Shown in pieces: positions 17,827 to 24,348 of a stretch of 25,402 bases of DNA; positions within the stretch are counted from its first letter, which is position 1, and the number at the start of each line of letters is the position of its first letter. A program made the position numbers and the translations under genes. This DNA comes from a virus, in the IMG/VR virus record IMGVR_UViG_3300024348_000220, positions 1 to 25,402 of that record, one strand, 5' to 3'. Below the pieces are notes generated by a model. The model searched no databases and was not told the origin of the DNA. It worked only from the letters and a program-made list of their open reading frames with translations.

Positions 17827-18585
17827 ATGTATATTACACGATTAGCAGCTGCTGCAGCACGTGCCTTTGGAATGCTTGGGGGTGTACTCCAACCTGTAAT
17901 TACATCTATTACATCAGCAAATCAAAATTCTTTAACGGTAAACTGGACTAATAAAAGCACCACCAATCAAATATTAGTATATGTAAACAATGTGTTAAAT
18001 GCGACAATTGCAGCAAACAGTACAAGTGGTACTATAACAAGTTTAACATGTAATACAACATATCAAATTTCATTAGCATATAATTTTGGCGGCACTCCAG
18101 GACCACGCACAAACAATCAATCAGCTACGGTTACTCCTTTAGCAAATGGTACATATCTAAGTCAATATTGTTCAGGGTGTGACTTAATATATTCATACAG
18201 TAACGGATCGTGTGGGACGTATACCACAAATCAAGGCTTCAACGGCAGCACGTGTTGTCCTTTGCAAGTTGCCGGGGTCGCGTATGCGGACACTGCCGTA
18301 TGCGGATACTACGGCTGCAGCGCTTACGTGTTAATGCATGTGGACGGGCCAGTCGGCGGCACCGACGCGTCGGCAGGTCTATGTTATAGTGGGTCGGCAT
18401 TTGCTGGTTATTATTATAATGCAGGAAATTACTACATTTACGGGGGAGTATGCAACCAGAGTGCTGACTTAACCCTGTATTTGTACAGAAGTTATCCGAA
18501 TCAAATATCTGGAAGTTGGAACATAGGGTGTGTACAAAGTTGTGGTTACTACTCATATGGTGGTTATGGTGTATATATTAACTAA
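17827..18585 (+). CDS. FN3 plus cysteine-rich virion protein
   Basis: A 252-residue protein. After a short amphipathic start (RLAAAAARAFGML), residues 22-105 have the strand pattern of a fibronectin type III domain (ITSITSANQNSLTVNW, then TTYQISLAYNFGG). The rest is a Tyr/Gly/Cys-rich module with eleven cysteines (115, 118, 129, 143, 144, 159, 164, 186, 209, 235, 239), beginning GTYLSQYCSGCDLIYSYSNG, a start I recall in marine phage adhesin tails. So many cysteines suggest disulfides or metal sites in the finished particle. Bases 18235-18380 are strikingly GC-rich compared with both sides, suggesting local replacement by recombination. It is probably a receptor-binding tail component. Confidence 0.78.
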   Translation: MYITRLAAAAARAFGMLGGVLQPVITSITSANQNSLTVNWTNKSTTNQILVYVNNVLNATIAANSTSGTITSLTCNTTYQISLAYNFGGTPGPRTNNQSATVTPLANGTYLSQYCSGCDLIYSYSNGSCGTYTTNQGFNGSTCCPLQVAGVAYADTAVCGYYGCSAYVLMHVDGPVGGTDASAGLCYSGSAFAGYYYNAGNYYIYGGVCNQSADLTLYLYRSYPNQISGSWNIGCVQSCGYYSYGGYGVYIN

Positions 18586-18609
18586 CAATTATCAATCAAA
18601 CAAAAAACT

Positions 18610-19305
18610 ATGAAAACATTTACAAATGATGACATTGGTGAAATAGCAAAAGAAGCAAAAGATGTGTTTTTCATTTATGTGAAAATGGGAATGTCAACGG
18701 AAAAAGATGTTGTTGAAATTGCACTAGATGAAAAAATTGCCAATCTCAATCGCCCAGATATACAAGTATTTGTTCAACATACAGATCCTGCAAAATTTGA
18801 CATTTTAAAACCTATGGTAGGAATAATATATGCATTTATTCCGGGAAATAGTCAAGTGATGATGTCGGGTACTCCTAATTTCTTTTTGCTTGATAATCCT
18901 CATGGAGAAGCAGGAAACTTTACCCGAGCCATGTGGCATTTAGATGCTCGAAAAAATAATATGACGATATTACAACATCTTGAAATTCATGCACCATTAG
19001 AAGCTGAAAAAATTAGAGAACAACAAGAAAAAGGAAAACTGTTACAAAATACAGCTAGCCAAGTATTTACAACAGATTTTGAAGAAGCTCGGCAACAATA
19101 TCTTGCACAATTTACCAATAAATCACTTGAAGAAATTGTTAATGCCGTTGCTCCATTGGAAATTGCAGAAGAAAGATTTAATATTTGCGGGGGATGTGAC
19201 AAGTTTAATAAAGAAATTGCACTATGCAATGAATGTGGATGTTCAATGGCCACTAAAGTTAATATAAAAAATGCTTCTTGTCCTTTATCAAAATGGGTTA
19301 ATTAA
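18610..19305 (+). CDS. Unknown protein with C-terminal six-Cys metal-binding motif
   Basis: A 231-residue, AT-rich gene without a clear ribosome site (A-rich leader). The N-terminal half is mixed alpha/beta and unrecognised. A helical, charged linker (about 130-145, EAEKIREQQEKGK) follows. The C-terminus contains C193-x2-C196, C206-x2-C209-x-C211 and C224-P, in a CGGC...CNECGCSM...CPLSKW arrangement. From memory, this CxxC...CxxCGC...CPxxKW pattern recurs in T4-like marine phage proteins and is read as a zinc-ribbon-like or iron-sulfur-binding tail. It ends 5 nt before the heme oxygenase gene and starts the AT-rich cargo block. Whether it serves bilin synthesis, for instance as an electron carrier, is speculation. 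Confidence 0.78.
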   Translation: MKTFTNDDIGEIAKEAKDVFFIYVKMGMSTEKDVVEIALDEKIANLNRPDIQVFVQHTDPAKFDILKPMVGIIYAFIPGNSQVMMSGTPNFFLLDNPHGEAGNFTRAMWHLDARKNNMTILQHLEIHAPLEAEKIREQQEKGKLLQNTASQVFTTDFEEARQQYLAQFTNKSLEEIVNAVAPLEIAEERFNICGGCDKFNKEIALCNECGCSMATKVNIKNASCPLSKWVN

Positions 19306-19310
19306 TAATT

Positions 19311-19874
19311 ATGACATTACGTGAGCTAACACATCATAAACATATAGAAGCTGAGCAACATGAATTTTCAAAGATTCTTCTTAGTGGTGAAATTTCAAAG
19401 GCTTTATACGCAAATTTTTTATTTAACAATTTAATATGTTATGCTGCGTTAGAAAACAAAATACAGCATATACTGGTTGATAAAAATTTACAAGGAATTG
19501 AAAGAACAAATAAAATGGCATTTGATCTTTCACAATTATCTGATAATATTGTATTTGGGCTATTACCCAGTACACAGCAATATTGTGAATATATCAATAA
19601 TCTTTCTGATGACAAAAAATTAATTGCACATATGTATGTCCGGCACATGGGCGACATGTATGGTGGGCAAATATTGAAAAATCTTGTGCCAAGTGTAGGT
19701 ACTATGTATGAGTTTACTAATCGCAGTGAATCAGTAAAAATCATTCGTGAAAATCTGACAGATGATATGGCACCTGAAGCCATCATTGTTTTTAATTTTG
19801 TCATCTCTTTATTTGACGAATTAATGATTTTTCATAAAGAAATTGAAAAACAAATTGAAGAAATGACTATTTAA
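19311..19874 (+). CDS. hemO: Heme oxygenase
   Basis: A 187-residue protein of the biliverdin-forming heme oxygenase family. The proximal heme ligand is H11 in the H-x-x-A-E pattern HIEAE. The distal-helix signature is LIAHMYVRHMGDMYGGQIL at 104-122, containing G114 and D115, which match human HO-1 Gly139 and Asp140. The enzyme opens heme to biliverdin IX-alpha, CO and iron using O2 and electrons, probably from ferredoxin. At 187 residues it is shorter than cyanobacterial HO1 (about 240) and closer to bacterial HemO. It is very AT-rich (22-30% GC in three hand-counted 60-base lines). It lies in one transcription direction with the bilin reductase, the next enzyme in the route. The name hemO follows usage for phage enzymes; ho1 would be an alternative. 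Confidence 0.95.
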   Translation: MTLRELTHHKHIEAEQHEFSKILLSGEISKALYANFLFNNLICYAALENKIQHILVDKNLQGIERTNKMAFDLSQLSDNIVFGLLPSTQQYCEYINNLSDDKKLIAHMYVRHMGDMYGGQILKNLVPSVGTMYEFTNRSESVKIIRENLTDDMAPEAIIVFNFVISLFDELMIFHKEIEKQIEEMTI

Positions 19875-19893
19875 CTATGAGGATGGATATATT

Positions 19894-20754
19894 ATGTTTT
19901 TTTTGAAACAACGACCATATAAAATTACTGCCTATACTAGTGAAGCTTCGGTATATGACTATTGTAAACCATCTATAGGTAAAGAAAAATTACCTGACAT
20001 TTTTACATCTGTTCCAAAATATCAATCGGGAACAGCCAGAAAAAATTATCAAGAGGCAGGTATTACTGTTGATGAGAATGATCCTCGTTTAAATCAATTA
20101 GATAAAAATAAAGGATATGCTTCAGCTAATTTAGATGCAACTACTAAATTACCTACCATAGCAACATGCCCGGGTATTAAAGATTTTTATCAACTCCCAA
20201 TACATTTAAAAATGTGGGGTGAAGCTGAAGTTCATGTAAAACCTGATGGAAAGTGGTCAACTAATATCAATCCTGCCCTTGGGATACAAATGACCTATCA
20301 TTCTAGTTTACAATATGGAAAAATGTATTCTGATAGAATATTTGTAAAAATGGAGAGTCCTTGGTATTTTTCATCTGACGATGATGTAAATGTAATGTTC
20401 ATGGAATCACATTACAGTGCTTCATTTTTTCGAGATAATGATTTAATAGTTCCTCCAGGTATTTTAAATTTTAAATATCAACCTGGCACAAATGTGCATA
20501 TTGGATACAAGATTAAAGAACAGCCTTACGCGGTAAAATGGAAATTAAATCAACCATTGGTTTCTATGTTTGCATTGACTGAACGTCCAGTGGTGATTGA
20601 ACACAAGTTAATTTCACACAATGATTGGCAAACATTAGTTAATTTTCCAAAATGTAATATTGGTCGTTATTTTAAAAAACTTCAGATTTTAAAAGAGATG
20701 GGAAAAAATGCACCTTCTCCTGACACACATTTAAAAGAAAGAAGTAAAAAATGA
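19894..20754 (+). CDS. Conserved marine-phage protein of unknown function, wedged between bilin genes
   Basis: A 286-residue soluble protein starting MFFLKQRPYKITAYTS, with GAGGATGG upstream. The N-terminus has DYCKPS and LPDIFTSVPKYQ. The centre has TCPGIKDFYQLPIHLKMWGE and an SPWYFS segment, and the C-terminal half has PPGILNFKYQPG, YAVKWKLNQPLVSMFALTER and the basic tail LKERSKK. From memory, this TCPxxxDxxxLPIxLxxW plus PPGI-F pattern belongs to a common family in marine myoviruses, possibly related to DUF6065; I could not verify that. No catalytic motif is recognised. It follows heme oxygenase by 19 nt and overlaps the bilin reductase by four bases (ATGA), so its translation is coupled to that enzyme. 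Confidence 0.85.
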   Translation: MFFLKQRPYKITAYTSEASVYDYCKPSIGKEKLPDIFTSVPKYQSGTARKNYQEAGITVDENDPRLNQLDKNKGYASANLDATTKLPTIATCPGIKDFYQLPIHLKMWGEAEVHVKPDGKWSTNINPALGIQMTYHSSLQYGKMYSDRIFVKMESPWYFSSDDDVNVMFMESHYSASFFRDNDLIVPPGILNFKYQPGTNVHIGYKIKEQPYAVKWKLNQPLVSMFALTERPVVIEHKLISHNDWQTLVNFPKCNIGRYFKKLQILKEMGKNAPSPDTHLKERSKK

Positions 20755-21398
20755 TTTTTTCATTACTGGATTCAGCCGTTCACGAGATGCTTGAACGGCT
20801 GAATGTGTATCCTGTGTCTGAGCATGAAACACATGATTTTCCCTGGAGAACATACACCTGGGAAAGTCCCACGTTTCGCCGCGCCAATCTTGATATTATA
20901 GATGTCCGCGACACCAAGAAATTGTACATGATGCACTTGTGTGTGTTTCCACATCTTGATGATCCCAGCCCAGTGTTTGGGTTGGATCTGGTGGCGGGTC
21001 CAAAAATAGTGACCGGGGCATTTCATGATTTCAGTCCTATTGGATCAAGCCCCATGAACACCTGGTTTGCCGAGTCGGTGTCAGCATTCATTCCCACCAA
21101 ACGCCGAGAACTGCCTCCCTGGGCCACCGCCATTTTCAGTGACAGCATGCTGGCAGCTAGCAGCGTGAAAGACCCAGAAGAATTGCAACACATCATCACC
21201 TTGATGTTGAAAAATCTGGATTACTTTCTGGCACATGTGGGGAACATTCGCACTGCTGACAATTACACCACACAGCAGAACCAGTATTGTTTCAATCAGA
21301 AACAAAATCCTCACACCCCGCGAGTCATGGCGGCATTGGGATTTGATGAACAGGTTACTCGTGATTTCATCCAGAACTGTTTGTTTCCAGAGTTATAA
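20751..21398 (+). CDS. pcyX: Ferredoxin-dependent bilin reductase (PcyA/PcyX type)
   Basis: A 215-residue protein with the FDBR fold signature. LYMMHLCVFPHLDDPSPVFG continues into LDLVAGP, aligning with the PcyA core: H62 corresponds to PcyA His88 and D79 to Asp105, with the same 17-residue spacing. The PcyA Glu76 position appears to be Asp (D48), with a two-residue insertion after it. GAFHDFSP matches the PcyA AxxDLSP strand, and the C-terminus NQYCFNQKQNPHTPRVMAAL ending CLFPEL matches the family end. The enzyme reduces biliverdin IX-alpha with ferredoxin electrons. PcyX enzymes from oceanic viruses make phycoerythrobilin; whether this is PcyX, PebS or PcyA type, and hence the product, is inferred. 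It is much GC-richer than its cargo neighbours. The stop overlaps the next late promoter. Confidence 0.92.
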   Translation: MIFSLLDSAVHEMLERLNVYPVSEHETHDFPWRTYTWESPTFRRANLDIIDVRDTKKLYMMHLCVFPHLDDPSPVFGLDLVAGPKIVTGAFHDFSPIGSSPMNTWFAESVSAFIPTKRRELPPWATAIFSDSMLAASSVKDPEELQHIITLMLKNLDYFLAHVGNIRTADNYTTQQNQYCFNQKQNPHTPRVMAALGFDEQVTRDFIQNCLFPEL

Positions 21399-21401
21399 AT
21401 A
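21394..21401 (+). promoter_or_regulatory. T4-type late promoter for the neck-terminase genes
   Basis: Exact TATAAATA overlapping the stop codon of the bilin reductase and lying 26 nt before the gp13 start. It uncouples the packaging and neck operon from the cargo genes. Confidence 0.83.
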
Positions 21402-21427
21402 TACATGGATCCTACACCGAGTACACC

Positions 21428-22399
21428 ATGCCAATAACAACCCGCCAACAATTAAAAGATTACTGTCTCCGCCGCTTGGGGTATCCTGTCATTGAAATCA
21501 ATGTGGATGATGACCAAGTGGAAGACAGAATTCAAGATGCTGTTGAATTTTGGCAGGAATATCATTTTGATGGTGTGGAGAAGGTGTATCTGTCAGAACA
21601 AATCACCGCATCCACCTTGAAGTTGTCATCGGTGTTGGCAAACAACTTCACTGAAGGTGAAACGCTCATCGGCGCGACATCTGGTGCATCAGGTGTGATT
21701 CATGACATTGTTAGCATCAACACCATTGACATCAAGAATGAAACCAAGGCGTTTCAAAACAGTGAAACCATCACCGGACAAACGTCTGGATTTTCCACAA
21801 CATTGCATGCCACGTTGGGATACACCCAAGGAAGTTTGGCGCGCAAATATTTTGAAGTTGCTGACAACATCACGGGTGTGATTCGGGTGTTTCCATTGGG
21901 ATCAGCAGGTAGCAGCAGCACGGGATCCACAAACATTTTCAATGTGGTGTATCAATTCAGATTGAATGACATGTACAATTTGTTGTCATCTGACATCACA
22001 TATTTTCAACAAGTACGCGCACATTTGCAATTGCTGGATGATATGTTTGCTGGCAATCGCACCATTCGATTCAACAGAAAAATGAATCGCATCTTTCTTG
22101 ATGTGAATTGGGCTGAGACATTTTCCATTGGAGATCATGTCATCTTTGAAGCCAATGCCATCATTGATCCTGAAGTGTATCTTGAAGTGTACAACGACAT
22201 GTTCTTGAAACGGTATGCCACTGCATTGATCAAACGGCAATGGGGTGACAACATGAAGAAGTTTCAAGGCATGAAACTCCCAGGTGGCGTGGAAATGAAT
22301 GGACAACTGATCTACAATGAATCCATGGAAGAAATACAACAGATAGAAACGGAAATGCAAAGCCGGTATGAACTCCCGGTTGATTTCATGGTAGGATAG
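21428..22399 (+). CDS. 13: Neck protein gp13
   Basis: A 323-residue homologue of T4 gp13, which with gp14 forms the neck that closes the DNA-filled head for tail joining. Diagnostic parts are the N-terminal QQLKDYCLRRLGYPVIEINV, the VEDRIQDAVEFWQEYHFDG helix and the C-terminal LKRYATALIKRQWGDNMKKF followed by KLPGGVEMNG. Residues about 60-131 are an extra beta segment made of two related halves (F74 to S96 and F109 to G131), each containing E-T-x-x-G-x-T-S-G. That segment is absent from my recollection of T4 gp13 but similar to TSGA modules in other marine phage virion proteins. It follows a late promoter, and the gene order 13-14-15-16-17 confirms identity. Confidence 0.93.
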   Translation: MPITTRQQLKDYCLRRLGYPVIEINVDDDQVEDRIQDAVEFWQEYHFDGVEKVYLSEQITASTLKLSSVLANNFTEGETLIGATSGASGVIHDIVSINTIDIKNETKAFQNSETITGQTSGFSTTLHATLGYTQGSLARKYFEVADNITGVIRVFPLGSAGSSSTGSTNIFNVVYQFRLNDMYNLLSSDITYFQQVRAHLQLLDDMFAGNRTIRFNRKMNRIFLDVNWAETFSIGDHVIFEANAIIDPEVYLEVYNDMFLKRYATALIKRQWGDNMKKFQGMKLPGGVEMNGQLIYNESMEEIQQIETEMQSRYELPVDFMVG

Positions 22400-22400
22400 C

Positions 22401-23129
22401 ATGGCCACTAATTTCTATTTTCAATCAGGAAACACTTCAGGCACCACCAATGAACAACGCCTCTTGGAGGACTTGATCATTGAGAGCATGAAAATTTATG
22501 GACATGATGTGTATTATCTTCCACGGAGAACCATCAAGCAAGATGACATTCTGGGTGAAGATGTGTTAAGTCGGTTTGAAAATGCCTATCCCATTGAAAT
22601 GTATTTGAACAACGTTGATGGTTGGGAAGGTGATGGAGAATTGTTCACGAAGTTTGGAATTCAATTAACACATCAAGCCACGTTCGTGGTGTCAAAACGT
22701 CGATGGGAAGAAGTGGTAGGGTTAACGCCCGATGAATTTCTCCAACTGCCTGATCGTCCTGCGGAAGGAGACATCATTTATTTTCCCAAGACCAACAGCA
22801 TGTTTGAAATCAAGTTTGTGCAACATCTTGATCCCTTTTATCAATTGGGCAAATTTTACATTTACAGCATGCAATGTGAATTGTATCAATACAGTTCAGA
22901 AATATTTGAAACAGGTGTGGAAGAAATTGATCAGGTGGATGACAACATGTCCATGGACAATCTCACCTACCAGCTGTTGATGCAAACAGGTGATTTGTTA
23001 TTGACACAAACAGGCAACGCCATCATTAGCACCACACCACGAGATGGCATGGGTGACAATGCCCTTCTTGACAATGAAGGAGCTGACATTCTGGACTTCA
23101 CGGAATTCAATCCTTTTGGTGAATACTAA
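22401..23129 (+). CDS. 14: Neck protein gp14
   Basis: A 242-residue homologue of T4 gp14, the second neck protein, which completes the head and makes the tail-docking surface. Recognisable parts are LLEDLIIESMKIYGHDVYYL, the DDILGEDVLSRFENAYPIEM region, QATFVVSKRRWEE, and the EGDIIYFPKTNSMFEIKFV strand pair ending near MQCELYQYSSE. The acidic C-terminal part (EEIDQVDDNMSMDN and after) is typical. It starts 1 nt after the gp13 stop and overlaps gp15 by one base (TAATG), so the neck genes form one operon. Length is close to the T4 protein (about 256). Confidence 0.93.
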   Translation: MATNFYFQSGNTSGTTNEQRLLEDLIIESMKIYGHDVYYLPRRTIKQDDILGEDVLSRFENAYPIEMYLNNVDGWEGDGELFTKFGIQLTHQATFVVSKRRWEEVVGLTPDEFLQLPDRPAEGDIIYFPKTNSMFEIKFVQHLDPFYQLGKFYIYSMQCELYQYSSEIFETGVEEIDQVDDNMSMDNLTYQLLMQTGDLLLTQTGNAIISTTPRDGMGDNALLDNEGADILDFTEFNPFGEY

Positions 23130-23935
23130 TGTTTAAAACACAACATTTCTACCATCAACATGTTCGTAAAGCCATTATTGCGTTTGGAACATTGTTCAAT
23201 CAAATACAAGTACGCAGAACAAATGCTCAAGGAGAAGTTGTTCAAAGTGTGTTTGTTCCATTAAGTTATGCACCCAAGCAGAAATTCATAGAACGTATTC
23301 GTGAAGTGCCTGATGTTGATGAAAATCGGCAACCGTTTGCCGTGACGTTACCTAGAATTGGTTTCGAGATCACCAACTTTTCATATGATCCATCCAGAAA
23401 ATTATCCATCACACAACCTGTGCGGGCGGTGGACACCACACAAACCACGAAAACTGGCACACGATATTCCCATGTGGCTACACCATACAACATGGGAATC
23501 AGCATGAGTGTGTTTGTGAAAAATCAAGATGATGGCTTGCAAATCATAGAACAAATTCTTCCCTATTTCAATCCTGATTTCAACGTCACGGTGAACGCCT
23601 TGCCTGATTTGGGTGTGAAGCATGATATTCAAATTGTGTTGGATAGTGTCACCTACAACGATGAATGGGAAGGCAGTTTCGACAAAAGATTGAGTGTGAT
23701 CTGGGATTTAAATTTCACCATGAAGTTGAACTTCTATGGATATGTCACAGACGCTCAATTGATTAAAAAGACCATTATCGACTTGTACAATGATAGCAAT
23801 CTGTTTGCTGGAAAACCACCGGTCAACACCATAGTGGGTACGGAAATCACAACAACAGTAGATCCATATAATGCATTACCCATTGATACATATTCCTACA
23901 TCACAGATTTTGATGAAATTTATACTGGTGATTAA
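23129..23935 (+). CDS. 15: Tail sheath stabiliser / tail completion protein gp15
   Basis: A 268-residue homologue of T4 gp15, the hexameric terminator that caps the tail tube and sheath and docks to the neck. Visible conserved parts are the N-terminal HQHVRKAIIAFGTLFNQIQV, the SYAPKQKFIERIREVPD segment, the TLPRIGFEITNFSYDPSRKL motif and the C-terminal EGSFDKRLSVIWDLNFTMKL. Its length matches T4 gp15 (272). It overlaps gp14 by one base and gp16 follows after 2 nt, the canonical T4 order. Confidence 0.94.
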   Translation: MFKTQHFYHQHVRKAIIAFGTLFNQIQVRRTNAQGEVVQSVFVPLSYAPKQKFIERIREVPDVDENRQPFAVTLPRIGFEITNFSYDPSRKLSITQPVRAVDTTQTTKTGTRYSHVATPYNMGISMSVFVKNQDDGLQIIEQILPYFNPDFNVTVNALPDLGVKHDIQIVLDSVTYNDEWEGSFDKRLSVIWDLNFTMKLNFYGYVTDAQLIKKTIIDLYNDSNLFAGKPPVNTIVGTEITTTVDPYNALPIDTYSYITDFDEIYTGD

Positions 23936-23937
23936 CC

Positions 23938-24348
23938 ATGTTTGAAGAATTGGATGATAAATTCAATGTAACACCCACCACGACTCAACACACATCTCCA
24001 GTTGTTACCAAGAAAGCAATTGAAGATGATGCTGAACATGCTCGTGAAACGTTACATAATTTGATAAGTAAAGGCAACGAGGCGGTGGATGGCATTCTAC
24101 ACATTGCAAAAAACAGTGATCATCCCCGAGCCTATGAAGTGGCGGGACAACTGATCAAAACCATTTCCGATGTTGCCAAAGATTTACTGGAAGTGCAAAA
24201 GCGCAAGAAGGATCTGGAAAAGGATGAGAAGCCAAAAATACAAACACAAAACAATTTGTTTGTTGGATCAACTCATGAGTTGTTGCGGGCGATGCGGCAA
24301 GCGCAAGAACCGTTGAAAATTGCTGAAGTGATTCATGACGGCGCTTGA
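23938..24348 (+). CDS. 16: Small terminase subunit gp16
   Basis: A 136-residue, mostly helical and charged protein matching the T4 gp16 class that recognises concatemeric DNA and stimulates the gp17 ATPase. The N-terminal 25 residues are Thr-rich and probably disordered. The central part has long helices with heptad-like spacing (HARETLHNLISKGNEAVDGI and VAGQLIKTISDVAKDLLEVQ), as expected for the coiled-coil oligomerisation core. Then comes a lysine-rich stretch (KRKKDLEKDEKPK) and the FVGSTHELLRAMRQA C-terminal motif typical of marine T4-like phages. It overlaps the large terminase gene by 14 bases. Confidence 0.92.
   Translation: MFEELDDKFNVTPTTTQHTSPVVTKKAIEDDAEHARETLHNLISKGNEAVDGILHIAKNSDHPRAYEVAGQLIKTISDVAKDLLEVQKRKKDLEKDEKPKIQTQNNLFVGSTHELLRAMRQAQEPLKIAEVIHDGA

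Noticed and set aside
18235-18380. Possible variable region of a diversity-generating retroelement
   Set aside because: No reverse transcriptase, template repeat or accessory gene is in the window, and the patch does not show an adenine-substitution pattern that can be judged without a template.
18239-18556. Minus-strand frame opposite the Cys-rich protein
   Set aside because: The plus-strand protein has coherent FN3 and Cys-rich architecture and an operon position; the antisense product has no recognisable features.
18540-18579. Possible sigma70 promoter before the cargo block (TATATT near 18574)
   Set aside because: No acceptable -35 lies 16-18 bp upstream, and the AT-rich -10-like sequence is not informative alone.
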